Assembly: GCA_024663395.1 (NCBI GenBank)
Contig: JANFAH010000048.1
Location: 372,001 to 436,000, forward strand
Direction: 5' to 3'
DNA: 64,000 bases
DNA from: Pisolithus tinctorius
Taxonomy: Eukaryota; Basidiomycota; Agaricomycetes; Boletales; Pisolithaceae
This document shows, one piece after another, positions 1-11,700 of this stretch. A program made the translations under genes and the position numbers. Below the pieces are notes generated by a model. That model was not told the DNA's origin, searched no databases, and was given only the letters and a program-made list of their open reading frames with translations. The first letter of the stretch is position 1, and every line of letters starts with the position of its first letter.

Positions 1-1073
1 TCTTGGATAGCCCTGTTGTAGGCTTTCGCCTTGTCCTTATGCAGCCTGTGACTTTCGTGATTGTGAACGGCATGGAAGGCATATGAGGTTTTACTTAGCG
101 TTTTGAGTTCTTTGCGTAGGGCCATTAGCTCCTTTGTCCACCATCGTTTCATGTGCAGGTGTGGTCGTGATTTTGGTACTACCTTCTCTAGTGTGCTTCG
201 TAGTGCTGCTTCGATTCCTCTTGTTTTTCTCTGAAATTCTTGCTCGTTGGCTATTACTCTTGGGGGGCCGACCTTAGCGAGTTCGGTTTTGAGCATCTTG
301 TTGAATTCTTTCCAGTCCACATCCCGGTAGTTGTAAGTTGGGGTCACCATGGATGGGGTGAGGTTTGCTTCGAGGTATGTCAGGATCGGGACGTGGTCTG
401 TATTGGGGCCTCTGTCCTCCAGTCTTGTGTCACAGCTGACCAGGTTCTCCATTGTTGACTCTGTACAGAACACGTTGTCTGGGCGCGTCCAGTTGCCTGT
501 GGAGGACAACTGGAGGGTGGGTATGCCTTTGGGCAGCGCTTGTACTAGCCCGTAGTCTGCTATTAGTTCTAGTAGCTTCTGGGCAGATCTGAGAGCTCTT
601 GTTGTGAACAGGTGGTGGTTGCAGTCCTTGTCCCATAGGGGGTGGTGTCTGTTAAAGTCACCCAACCACAGCATGTGATCGTTCACCATTGGCCTGACCT
701 TTTCTATGTTCGTGGCGAGGAAGGTGCTTAGGGCCTCCAGGGTCTGGTCATGTGTGCAGTTGTTGTAGATGTTGAATATTGCATAGGTGCCCTTGGCGGT
801 TCTTAGTTGCATTACTACGATGTCCACGGATGGGAAGGCAATCTGTTCCCAGGAATTAGTGCTTATTCTAGAATTAATTAGAGTTACCGCTTGTGGTTTG
901 GTGTTTTGTGTTAGCTTTGTTGAGGGGTATACGACCTTCCAATGGGTGTTGGCCCGTATGTTGCCAATTTGATCGATTGGTGGTTCTTGAATGGTGATTA
1001 TGTCCCATTCGTCTGCTATTTGACTGTTTATTAGTGAGTGTAGTGCGGTGTGAGAAGTATTTAAGTTTTGCTG
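1..1073 (-). pseudogene. LINE ORF2, endonuclease domain, 3' truncated by window edge
   Basis: Reading 1073 to 1 on the minus strand gives an uninterrupted apurinic-endonuclease-like (EEP) domain. It starts QQNLNTSHTALHSL and contains ITIQEPPID (catalytic Glu region), WLGDFNRHHPLWD (Asp/Asn) and NTDHVPI (Asp-His). The RT domain should follow beyond position 1. Just upstream, the frame reads M-L-T-K-I-R-I then TGA (1074-1076) then QQN. Fungal LINEs usually have Trp at that spot, so TGG to TGA is the likely lesion. The frame can open at an ATG about 20 nt downstream of the ORF1 stop. Confidence 0.8.
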
Positions 1074-1116
1074 TCATATGCGTATTTTGGTTAGCATATT
1101 GGTGTGTGTTTGGCGT

Positions 1117-2946
1117 TCAGGCATCGATCAAGGATGGGGTGGGGTCTGGGTTTATTGGCTGTAGTGTTGTCGCAGGGGTGGGCTGGGTTGGTGCTGGGTC
1201 ACCGTTGGTGTGGTCGTTGTGTGTTTGAAAATAGCGTGTTAAGGGGCCTCCTCTACCTCCTCTTATCCTGCTGTTTTGGCCTCGCTTTGGTGGGATGGTA
1301 CGGATGTTTGCTGCCTCTCCTAGGGTCATCTGCCTGAATTGGCTTGGAGCGTTCGGTTGCATCGTTGGGGGTCTTGTTGGTATGATTGGGTTAGCCGGTC
1401 TTGGTGGTAATTCGACGTGTGTCCACTCTTCAGCGGTTGGGAAGTATGGCATGCGGTTCTCCGGGGTGTGATCATCCATTGTGTTGCATCTTCTGGCTAG
1501 GTCTGGGCAGTTTCTGTCAGTGCTAGGGTGAGAGTCACTTTGGCAGTTAATGCAGTAGTGTTTGGTGGAGTCGCAGTCCTGTGTACAATGGGTTTGTGCA
1601 CAAATGCTGCACGTGTCTTCCGTTTGTTTGCAATCTCTGGCTAAATGCCCAATACATTGGCATTTTAAGCATCTGATTGGCTCCTTCTTGTCTTTGTGGG
1701 GGCGGAGTCTGTCGAAGCCCCAGTATAATCCATCTCTAAGTAGTTGGTTAGCGACTTCAGGGGATGTCAGGGAGGCGAGTGCGTGTGCAACTCGCTGGGT
1801 GGGGGCGTGTTTAGCTGGGTCTTTTATCCATTTGATTTGAGTGATCAAGCCTTGCAAGATGTTGTTCGCACTTTCCATGTCGCAGAGGGTTTCTGGCCTT
1901 TTGGTGCCGGTTGTGATTGGGAGGAAGGGGATTACGATGTTGTATTGTCAGTCTTTGATCGCGGCTTCACCTCCTAGTCTTACGAGGAAGGTTTCTTTGT
2001 TGGGTGCTGCCTTTATCCACGCCGCTGCTTCCTGGCTGTTGAGTTTGATCAGGATGCCGTTGTTGTGGAGTTGTGTGATCGATTTTAGTTGCATATCCGG
2101 GCCATCTATTCTGTCCACTGATTCCAATGCCTGTTTGATGTGGTCGATAATGGTTTCCCTCAGGGTGGTGCTGTTTAAGAGGTGGTGGTTGCTGCCAGGT
2201 TCAATGAGTATTTGTCTTTCTTTGATGGCAGCGTGGGCCTTGGCGTATTCTGGTGAGAGTCGCTTGCCTAGGGGGATCTGGTTTGGGTTGGGGGGGGTCG
2301 ATGCTAGCGCATCTCTGTACAGCGTTGGGGGAATGGCATGGTTTTGAGTTGCTATGAAGGTTTTCATGTCTTCCAGTGATTCCTTTATCGTGCCCATGTC
2401 GGCTATCAGGTCCTGAACCTTGCTCTCTAGCTGGTTGGAGTCTGTGCTGTTGACTGTGCTGGTGAGGGATTCTATTTTTTCAGTGATGTGGCTACTTAGT
2501 GTTTTGGCATCCTCGTTGATTTTTGCTAGGTTTTCAGAGGCTGAGAGGATTTTGGCGACTTGAGGGGATATGGCTGCGATGACAGAGGTCTCTAGTCTTT
2601 CTGATATGGCTTTAGTGATGGATTCGGCAATTTCCAATGTTGCTAGGTCTCTGACTAGGTATGCTGTTGCGTGGATGGCTGATTGCAGGGTGTTGCTTAC
2701 TCCCTTTGCCTGTGAGATGTAGAAAAGGGCATGGGATATGTGTTCTGGAGTAGTCGGTTCTCCCTGTATCGTGTAGAGCTGGTCTAGGAATATTCTGGCC
2801 GATTCCGAGTCTTTTATTTCAGCGTCTGGGTCATTGACGATTTCCTCAAGGGAGAGACCACCGCTTCTGGTGGCCTTGCTGAGGTTTGACATGTGTGGGG
2901 CTGGTGGGGGTCCTGGCATGGCATGGGAACTTGACCTCGAGGACAT
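1117..2946 (-). pseudogene. LINE ORF1 (gag-like, CCHC zinc knuckles), one in-frame stop
   Basis: This ORF1 would be about 610 codons from ATG 2946 to the stop at 1117, but an in-frame TGA at 1948-1950 splits it. Reading continues in the same frame on both sides. The N-terminal two thirds look coiled-coil and helical. The C-terminal part, from about codon 426, holds one canonical CX2CX4HX4C knuckle (CLKCQCIGHLARDC) and two further Cys/His clusters starting CSIC and CINC. The tail is Pro/Arg/Gly-rich. ORF1 proteins of this type bind the element RNA. The stop replaces a position where relatives commonly have Arg, which would fit CGA to TGA. No frameshift was seen. Confidence 0.8.
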
Positions 2947-3139
2947 TCATCCTGTCGAGGTCATGTACTGGTGGGTTGTGTTGTGGGTTTGGGCAGGTTA
3001 CGGGTGAGATTGAATGCTTAAGCTTGTTCGCTCAATCTTGAGAGGGCACTGCTTTCGAGGGCTGGTCTTAGAGGTCCGGAAAATTTTTCGGGGTCCCAGT
3101 CAGGGTGCCACTTGGAGTGGAGTCAAGGAGTGTCCGACC

Positions 3140-3667
3140 TCAACGTTGCCTGCTGTAAGTGTCAGTGGTTATTGGAAAGATTTCAATTCCTTGCATACCT
3201 TCTTTTCGCAGTAACTCCCACACACAGATGACACATACAGCAGATGCTACAGTGTCACTATTTGTCGCATCTATGAATGCTGCTATACACTGCTCTCTTT
3301 GTTTGTCAGTGGGCACTTGCATATACTCCGCCCATGGTTGGGCAGTGCCCTGTTCGTGTTCACCACCACATTCATTGGCAGTCATGCTCTCTGCTTGGCC
3401 CACCCATTTGTGACGCCATCGGTCTTATCGATTCTCTTTCGCTTTACATTTGCGACTTGCACTGGCCTCTTGCTTAGCACTGGCTGCCTCATGGATCACT
3501 TCCTGCAGATTCTGTGGCAAGTGATGTACTGCCGGCCGCAATTGCGCCCATGTTCGCAAGGATTTGGAGAGTGTCCCTGTGGGAAGAGTGTCAAACAATT
3601 CCTGCCGTGTTAACAGTGCCCAGAAGTCAGTCATCCTTGAGCCAAGGTTGGCTTGTGCATCACGCAT
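3140..3667 (-). pseudogene. Probable Helitron Rep/helicase N-terminal fragment
   Basis: Two minus-strand reading frames (3667-3425 and 3403-3140) together resemble the start of basidiomycete Helitron polyproteins. A Glu/Ala/Lys-rich stretch leads to a segment ending in a CVIC pair and a Trp-Glu-Leu-Leu motif. It then stops at about 3150, exactly where the LINE begins. I read this as an older Helitron piece cut by the LINE insertion. No helicase or Rep motif is present in the surviving part, so the assignment rests on overall resemblance and could be wrong. Confidence 0.35.
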
Positions 3668-3753
3668 TTCGTCAACTCTCCTGCCACACCCCTTTCTGCG
3701 CCACCTCCTTGATGGTCACCCCCTCAAGGTCACCCCTATCGCATGTCACTTAA

Positions 3754-4954
3754 ATGCGCGTGATGTTCTGGAGATGGCCACAAACTACTTCATCCCCAGA
3801 TGAATCCTCTACAAGCATGTTGCCATTGATTGCCATTGATTCCTCAACAACTGGTAACATCAATATGTCGCTCCTCACAGGTACTGATCTGTCTGAGAGC
3901 AGAGCGGCCAGTGAGGCACCAGTGTCATCTTCCTCCATGGTGGAGAATCTCAAGGATAGTACTGTTGCTATTTACACTGCCTTGCCAAATTTGGTGGCCT
4001 GTGCTGAGTTCTTCTTCAGCAGGGCCACAGGCGACATCGCTGTGCTGAAAGATGGCACAGATGATGTCACGGAGTTGGTTCTTAGTGGCATGTTTGAAAT
4101 TGACCGTCAAGGTTTCTTTATGAGCCCAGAGGGTGGTTACACTGCCAAGAATGCGTTTGGCTGTGATTTTGTCGAAACAAAGCTCACCTGTAACCTTCTC
4201 GTGGTGCAATGTGACTCTGTTTACAGTAGTACCCAACAAGACTTTGTGTCGATCATCTCCGATATCAGGGCCTTGGAGAAGCTCGTGCCCATGAAAAAAG
4301 GAGAGACTTTGCTTTCATGCATCTGTGAAAGCCGTGGTCAGCCATGTATTTGACTCAGCCATGCTTTATTCAATGTAGGTCTGCATGGCAGCGTATCTTC
4401 CTGGTCTGACTGATCACCGTGCCCTCTGGTTCCACATAGAAAAAAGACGACCAGGATGATCTCGAGAGTATGTCCTGCAACGGTATGTATTTCCATGTCC
4501 TTGATGCTCTGGCTCTTCTCATGACTGCAATTCAGAAATGGCAACAGCCGAGTGGCCTGTTCAAGAGATTTTGAAGGACACCCTCATCCAGGCAGCATCT
4601 ACTCACTACATTTTGCCATTGCCCACCTTCAACATTGATGGCATAGCCATCGAGCCAGTTGACTACCACCACCTGTTATGTGGTGCTATCGTTCAGGTCC
4701 ACTTTGCTATTTTACACTTCTTTATCAAAGGTGATAGGAAGTCAGTGTTTACTACTGCTGCTCACGAGATCCATGTGCTGCATGCTCCACTCCAAGTACC
4801 TGTTAACCCCCTCAAATGCATGCGCCTGAGCAATGAGAGCTCTGCTACTGGTAACAAGAAGTCCTGCACGGTGAGGGAGCCCCACAACTGCAATGATGAT
4901 TTCTCATGTTTCTTGCAGATGACTCCCAGTTGTAATCGGCCTGGTGGTCTTTGA
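3754..4954 (+). pseudogene. Unrecognised multi-exon gene, probably broken
   Basis: A 199-codon open frame starts at ATG 3754. A second coding block (4536-4954) is joined to a short exon at 4440-4482 by a clear 53-nt intron (4483-4535, GTATGT...TTCAG). A further candidate intron lies at 4375-4439 (GTAGGT...CATAG). In the frame needed for that junction, TGA stands at 4351-4353, so the copy looks damaged or shifted. The second block has the look of repeat-associated agaricomycete hypothetical proteins (VHFAILHFFIKGD, then VPVNPLK). No domain is recognised. It lies directly against the 5' LTR of element A. Confidence 0.4.
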
Positions 4955-6525
4955 AGTCGCTCTGGACTTCCAATGGGTGACATGGGCTTAAGTACATCAT
5001 GTAAATTAATGTTATCCATGAGATCTGTGACTGTCACTTTAAGTGGTGTTGGTGTAACGCTTCTGCTTCTCTTGGTCATCGATGTGTGCATATTGTTACG
5101 ATGAGAATGTTGGGGTTTCAGATGAGCACTTGCACTGATTGTAAGTATCATCACTGTCACTTGTGTGCTCTGCATGGTGATTTCTGCCACCATGGGACAT
5201 GACAGTGTCACACACCAAAGGTGTTGTGGACATGGTTACAGCTGACTCTGCCTAACTCATCAACGAGTTGTGCACAATGCCCAAGCATGCAGATGAAGAC
5301 TAAAGGCCTCATGTGTAGAAAGACTGTTGGACGTTAACAGTCATCCTTTGCACAAGAACAAGTCATCAGTGCTAAAGAGAAAAGAGGAAGCGAGTTAAGC
5401 ACATGTTAAAGGTTTTTAGCACCCGTGTACAGCATTCCGGTTTTTGTCATATCTCCACCATTTCCAAAGATATCAACTCGGTTCGCATGCTTGCTTAAGG
5501 TGCTCAGCCCCACAATTCTTCCTTCCAAGTTTGGAGAGGATCCTCGCACCCTGCATGTTTCTACAGCACTCCATCCATCAGATGCTCATTTTGCTAAGTC
5601 CATCAATCATGGCCACCTCTTCGTCGATCATCTCGCTTGTCTCATTTTCCAGAGACAATGGCTACATATATCTGCCAGGTGTTCCCACCAGCTTCCATCC
5701 TGAAGCCCCCTGGTTCATCCCATCATTGTCAGCCCCATCTTGTCCCATGCAGCTTGGTCAGCATGTTCTCCTTGTCAGTATGACTTCCAGAAGGATGTTC
5801 TTTGGTCACCTCAGGTCTGTCACTCAGCTAGAAAGGTCTTATGTGGTTGTTTCAGTCTCCCCAGTTGATGAAGCATATGGATCATTCCTCCCTGCTCCCT
5901 GCACTGTCTTTGTTCCAGTCTCATCCATCATTCTTCCCACATTGCGACAGCTGCAGTATAATCTACTGTCCTCCAGCCTCCCTGATTGCATTCATGACAA
6001 GTATGACATGCATCTTGCCTTCTTACTGCAGGATCCAGCAGAAGACATCCCCCCTTCTCCTCCTCCTCCATCAGAGCCCCGCCCATGAAGTTTTTGTTAA
6101 CTTCGCTGAGAGGATGGAAGGGTGGGAGACACGATCGCGTATGCTCTCATTGCCCCACAGACCCCCAACACCCTAGCCCCCTTTGACACCTGACTCATGC
6201 CCTTCAATTCTGGAATTAATACTTCCCTGTCTGGAAACACCATCCATCTGTCATGCCATCTTTGGGTCTAGAGATGTCTCCACCGAGATCTAACTTGCAT
6301 CGCCACCCCCTAATGTGATATCAGTGTGCTTACTCAGTTTCTGATTCTGTTTGACTCATTTTGTGATATTTTGACTATCCCTGACTCATTCATTGCCAAT
6401 ACTTACCAATCCTCTTTGCTTGCTTACTTTTCATTTCTTGCTTACTCATCATGATTACTCAGTCCTTACTCATTACTTACCAAGTGTTTGTGCCTTGTTT
6501 GTCACAAGCTGTGTTCCCCCCACAG

Positions 6526-6533
6526 TATATAAA
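6526..6533 (+). promoter_or_regulatory. TATA box of the 5' LTR of element A
   Basis: TATATAAA at 6526-6533 is conserved in the 3' LTR at 18045-18052. The fold-back element inserted at 6548, about 15 bp downstream, so the presumed transcription start is separated from the TATA box in this copy. Confidence 0.5.
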
Positions 6534-6547
6534 CCCCCATGTACTTA

Positions 6548-8120
6548 CAGTGAGGGACAAAAGCGTTGCAATGTTTGTGAGGTGTGAGTTGTTGCTGATG
6601 TAGCTCAGGCTACTCTGCACAGATAATCATGATACCTATACCATTGGAAAGGGGTGACTCTAAGCTTTCCAGAGCACTAAGGTTCAGTCCAAACAAAGCA
6701 ATACATGCTGAGATACACCCTATTCTTTCTGAAAAGTGCATTGCAACGCTTTTGTCCCTGACTGGTGAAATCATGAAATGTGACTTTTTGATGGGATTAA
6801 GGGCATGGAGGATGGGAAAAAATGATTACATAATAAACCACATGATCATCCAGATGATTTGTCAGCATGTAAACAATGACAAACATTGGACTTGTACCAT
6901 TAATCCTCCCTCTTTTACCACAACTCATGAAATCATCTCTCTAGCTCACATGGTCACTTTCTCAAGGAATTCTTATCAAATACTGGTGGCCACCACAGTG
7001 CCATCAGTATAACATGCTCTCAGAACCACCAGTCTCTTAAAAAACCTGCTGTCAGTCATTTCCTGGACTGTTTCTCTCCCCATGCCTGATGTGTTCTGGG
7101 ACTAATCAGTACTTGGAAGGCTTAAAATGTTCTGGAGGTCAATCTGGCACTTCAGAACATGATGTACAAACCAGTCCCCTCTCAACCAATGCATTTTGGG
7201 CACATGGACAGTGGTATGGAAGTTAGGGCAAGACAAAATCCTCTTTACCCCTGGGTGTCATCAGAAGGATATGCTACTGAACTGCCATGGAGCAGAATCC
7301 TGTGCTTCCATCTGGCCCTGAATATTGCCTTTGGTCACATATGACCAAATAATCCTTCTCCAGTCATCTACAGTTCAGATCAGAGCAAGATCTAGTGAAC
7401 CCTCTTATGGTGCTCAGAGCACAAGGAGGTTTTGTCTCACCCCAACTTCCATACCAGTGTTCCTGTGCCTGAAATGCATTGGTTGAGAGGGGACTGGTTT
7501 GTACATCATGTTCTGAAGTGCCAGATTGACCTCCAGAACATTTTAAGCCTTCCAAGTACTGATTAGTCCCAGAACACATCAGGCATGGGGAGAGAAACAG
7601 TCCAGGAAATGACTGACAGCAGGTTTTTTAAGAGACTGGTGGTTCTGAGAGCATGTTATACTGATGGCACTGTGGTGGCCACCAGTATTTGATAAGAATT
7701 CCTTGAGAAAGTGACCATGTGAGCTAGAGAGATGATTTCATGAGTTGTGGTAAAAGAGGGAGGATTAATGGTACAAGTCCAATGTTTGTCATTGTTTACA
7801 TGCTGACAAATCATCTGGATGATCATGTGGTTTATTATGTAATCATTTTTTCCCATCCTCCATGCCCTTAATCCCATCAAAAAGTCACATTTCATGATTT
7901 CACCAGTCAGGGACAAAAGCGTTGCAATGCACTGTTCAGAAAGAATAGGGTGTATCTCAGCATGTATTGCTTTGTTTGGACTGAACCTTAGTGCTCTGGA
8001 AAGCTTAGAGTCACCCCCTTCCAATGGTATAGGTATCATGATTATCTGTGCAGAGTAGCCTGAGCTACATCAGCAACAACTCACACCTCACAAACATTGC
8101 AACGCTTTTGTCCCTCACTG
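6548..8120. mobile_element. Fold-back Tc1/mariner-like element, 1573 bp
   Basis: Begins CAGTGAGGGACAAAAGCGTT and ends with its reverse complement, flanked by TA on both sides (6546-6547 and 8121-8122). The intact 3' LTR shows the empty site with a single TA. CAGT ends and a TA target are hallmarks of Tc1/mariner. Arms of about 690 bp (6548 to about 7240, and about 7428 to 8120) are near-perfect inverted repeats around a spacer of about 180 bp. Each arm starts with a 217-bp unit (6548-6764; 7904-8120) that has its own terminal inverted repeats. A 127-codon frame in each arm is not transposase-like, so the element is non-autonomous. Confidence 0.88.
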
Positions 8121-8618
8121 TAGCTACCAAGAATCAATCCAGAAGTCAGCTCAGCTCAGCATATCTTGTCGTCGACAGTTGAGGCTCATTCGGAAGAGTC
8201 TATCTGTCTTCATTTATATCATTGGTAGTTGAGGCTCCATCAAGGGTCTATCTACCTCTATTCATCATCAGCAGTATCATCAGTGCTTAGTCAGCAACCT
8301 CTTGTTTAGTCATCCATCCACTCCTGCGTAACTTGTCATTGACTTTCGCCAGGAGCACATCTTATCAAAGTCCTTCATCCCAAGTCCTTTTGGCTGAACA
8401 CCTTCACTCTGTTCAGCATCCCCCATCCAATCATCACTTGCTTGTCTACTCCTGCGTAACTCGTCATCGACTTGTGCTAGGAGCACCTGCCATTGAAGTT
8501 TCCCCCTCTTAGGTTTCTGCACTCCAGGTTCCACAGAGGCACACCACCACTCGCTCTACATTTGTCTTTTGTGTTGGTTTTGGTTGGTTTTCACCACCTT
8601 TCCACACTTTGACTCACA

Positions 8619-8640
8619 TCTGGAGCCCACTGCAAGGGGT
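8619..8640 (+). other. Primer binding site of element A
   Basis: TGGAGCCCACTGCAAGGGG starts 2 bp after the 5' LTR, the usual place for a tRNA-primer site. The same motif, with CCACGAGGGG or CCGCGAGGGG, follows two LTRs of element C (22056 and 25643). Which tRNA is used was not determined. Confidence 0.6.
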
Positions 8641-8718
8641 GGTTATTCCTGGATCAAGAACCCTGCTCACTCAGCCTATTGAAACTTGCTTCTAAAAACC
8701 ACTTGATATCTCATTACT

Positions 8719-11700
8719 ATGTCATCCACCATCCCCACTATCTATCCCCCTACATCATCAGCAGTTCCAGTAGCTATGGCTGCTCCCCCTGCTTGCTCTG
8801 TCCTCACTATGCCCTTGCTTGGCATGAAGTCTGCCCCTGAATTATTCCAAGGAGACCATACCCATGTTCACTCCTTCTTGGACCACTATGAATGTCTCTG
8901 TGCCTACCACAATGTCACTTCTGACCAGGAAATGGTTGAATCAATCCTCCAGTACTGCAATGCTCGTGTTAGGGAGATTATTGAAGGAATGGCTCACTAC
9001 TACACTCCTGATTGGGCTAACTTGAAGGCTGATCTCCTCAAGTACTTTGATGCTGATCTGTCAGATGAAAGGTTCTTTGAAAGGCATCTCAAGAGCTTTG
9101 CTTTGGAGTCTAGGATGCAGCCCATCATGACACTTCAAGACTTTAGGGCTTACAACTGTGGCTTCATTCGCATTGGAGGTTGGTTGAAGAATAAAGGAAG
9201 GATCTTGGTTGATGAATATAATTGCTACTTCTGGGCTGGTTTGTCCCCAGTCTTTCGTGGCTTGGTTGAAACTTGTCTCAGGACAAAGGATCCCAACCTT
9301 GACATTAGCAGGCCATTCCCCTATGATGATGTATGCCAGTCAGCTGAAGAGGTCCTTCACCATGATCGCTTTGATGCAGATGACCTTGATTTCCTTGGCC
9401 CTCGTCCTGCCCCTGCTCCTCAGGCCCAGCCTAATGCTACTCATCGCTCAGATGGAAGAGATGACAGTGTTCGCCCTCTGCTCCCTTCCCATGAAGCCAG
9501 AAGAAACCTTGAAAATTTGGAGAAAGAAGGTCCTACTGCTCGCAAACAAGATGAGGTTGAGACCCTAATCAAGTCCCTCTCTTGCATGTCACTCAATGAC
9601 CCAGACTACTCCCTCCTCTACTATCATGCTATCAAGATGGATCCTGATGCTGCAAAGGTGCTTCATGCCCCTTCCCTTTGTCCTGCTCCTGCATCTACTC
9701 CTGCATCCACTGCCCCTGCTGCTACTTCCTCATCCCAGACCCATCCTGCTAGGAGGACCATCACTTGTTATGGCTGTGGTATTGAAGGCCATGGTGTTGA
9801 GAGTTGCCAGGCCATTAATGATCTCATTCAGAAGGGTTCTTTGGCATGTGATGAAAACCATCGAGTCATCTACCCTAATGGACAGCACATTTATCACAAT
9901 GGAGAAGAGACTATCCTGCAAGCCTATGAGCACACTAAAGCTGCTGCTCAGCCTGCCAATGCAGTTCGCTTTGTTATCCATGAAGAGGCTGAAGAAGAGT
10001 CTAGTGCCGAAATCTATGAGTTGGAAGAAGAACCCCTTGTTGCTGCTGTGGATCACTCTAACAAGGTTACCAAAGAAAAGAGAAAGGCTGTCTTTGACAG
10101 TGTCCTTGTCCCACCTCGTTCACATGGCAAGGAGAAAGAGAGTCAGGAACCAAAGCCTTCATCCTCTGCATCCATCCCTGCTCCACAGAAGGTACCACTT
10201 GCCCCTGCCTTTGTACCAGTTGACGTCCATCCCACTGTCTTTGATGGTACTAGAGATGATGCTATCATGGAAGATGCCTCTGTCCCAAAGCCATCTGGTC
10301 AAGCCATTGATTCTGCAGACAGGTCTAAGAAGTCCAAGCCCCCTCCTACCACTTCCCTGTCTTCATCACTTTCACAGTCTGCCAACTCTAAAGCCATTGT
10401 AGAGTGCATTCTTTCTACTCCCTTGACTGTATCTGTTGGGGAGGTCATTGGATCATCTAGGGATGTTTCTCAGCACCTTCAGGAGCTTATGCGATTCAAG
10501 AGACAGCCCCTGGCTCAGCCAGTCAGGTCTGTTACTGCCATTGAAGGAACTCCTCCTGCATCCTCCTACTTGGCCTTGACTTCTAGCCCCCTCATCACTA
10601 TCAATCTGACTTGCAATGGTCGTCATGTAACAGGTGTCATTGACTCTGGATCTACCCTCAATGTCATTCATGCTGGTATAGCCCAGTCGGTCATTCGCAT
10701 GCCCATTGATATGTCGCAGACCATCAATATGTGAGATGCAAAAGGAGGTATCTCTACTCTGAAAGGTCTGGTACAAGATGTCCCTCTCTTCTGTGGTGCT
10801 GCCAAGACTTGGACCAATCTATTTGTCACCCCAGACACTAATGCAGGCTTTGATCTCCTCCTTGGTCGTCCTTGGGCTCTTGGGAACTCAGTTAGCATTG
10901 TTGAAAGAGAGTCTGGAACTTATGTTGTCTTTGGAGCTGATTCAGATCGCCCCCTGGAGATGTGTGTTACTGAAGGCCAGCTTGGGTCTGTTGCAGATAC
11001 ACTTATGGTGACTCTAGAGCCTGTCCATTCTCAGCAAGAAGCCAATGAACCTATGAGAGATGTAGCAGTTGGTACCCCTCATCATGTTTCACCTATAGTC
11101 TTCGCTCCACCCCCATCAACTTCACAGTCACCCCCTCAGTCACTCGATTCTACTCTGCTGTATCCTGAATCGCCCCCAGATGGGTTTGATGTTGCCTCAG
11201 CCTTTCCTGTGTTCCATCCCATTCCAGTCCCAGCATTCCCACCTCCTACCAGTCCCTTTCCTTCAGAGTTTGTTGGTCAGCTTACCCAGGAGTTACAGTC
11301 CACTGATGCGAGTGGATTGGAGGATAATCCTACCCTTGCCCAGATTCATCGCCAGATCAGAAGAGAAGAGCACCAGTCACTTGTCTCACTTCTTACTAGC
11401 CTTGTTCATCGCACTCCCCATCTGTCCTCCCTTTATCTCGACTCAAACCATGCACTTGCTGGAGAAAGAGGTACTGATGAATCAGGAGTCTACTTCCAAG
11501 ACTTCCCTATGCTTGATGTTCGCTTAGTCCGACAGGTCCCTGCCCCACTCGAGCATTACCATGAGCTTGAAGGTTCTGCCTATGTCAGGTTCTATCCTCG
11601 TCTACTCCCACAGGCATCTCCCACTCAGAGCAATGCATCTCCACCTCCAGACCTGCCATCTGACTCGAGTCTACCTGCTTCATGTGTACTTTCTAATGGC

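Larger units (their letters stand above)
1..3150 (-). mobile_element. Decayed LINE (non-LTR retrotransposon), Tad-like, partial
   Basis: The minus strand carries the two-ORF plan of a fungal LINE: a gag-like ORF1 with zinc knuckles, followed by an ORF2 that opens with an endonuclease domain. The 3' part (reverse transcriptase, tail) lies beyond position 1. The 5' end falls near 3150, where the sequence switches to an unrelated fragment. Both ORFs are broken by stop codons, so this copy is inactive. The Tad-clade assignment is inferred from the overall plan and the endonuclease opening. Confidence 0.8.
5206..8618 (+). repeat. 5' LTR of element A, split by a fold-back element
   Basis: Starts TGTCACACACC at 5206 and ends ACTCACA at 8618. 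Without the 1573-bp insert and its duplicated TA it measures 1838 bp, the same as the 3' LTR. Differences from the 3' copy are mostly C/T or G/A exchanges, many at CpG or its TpG/CpA products. Confidence 0.93.

Noticed and set aside
1034..2347. Several plus-strand frames opposite the LINE
   Set aside because: Antisense of the zinc-knuckle and endonuclease coding regions.
6629..8039. Two near-identical 127-codon frames in the arms of the fold-back element
   Set aside because: They are mirror copies inside the inverted repeat, start within the 217-bp terminal unit and show no transposase motif. Most likely chance open frames.
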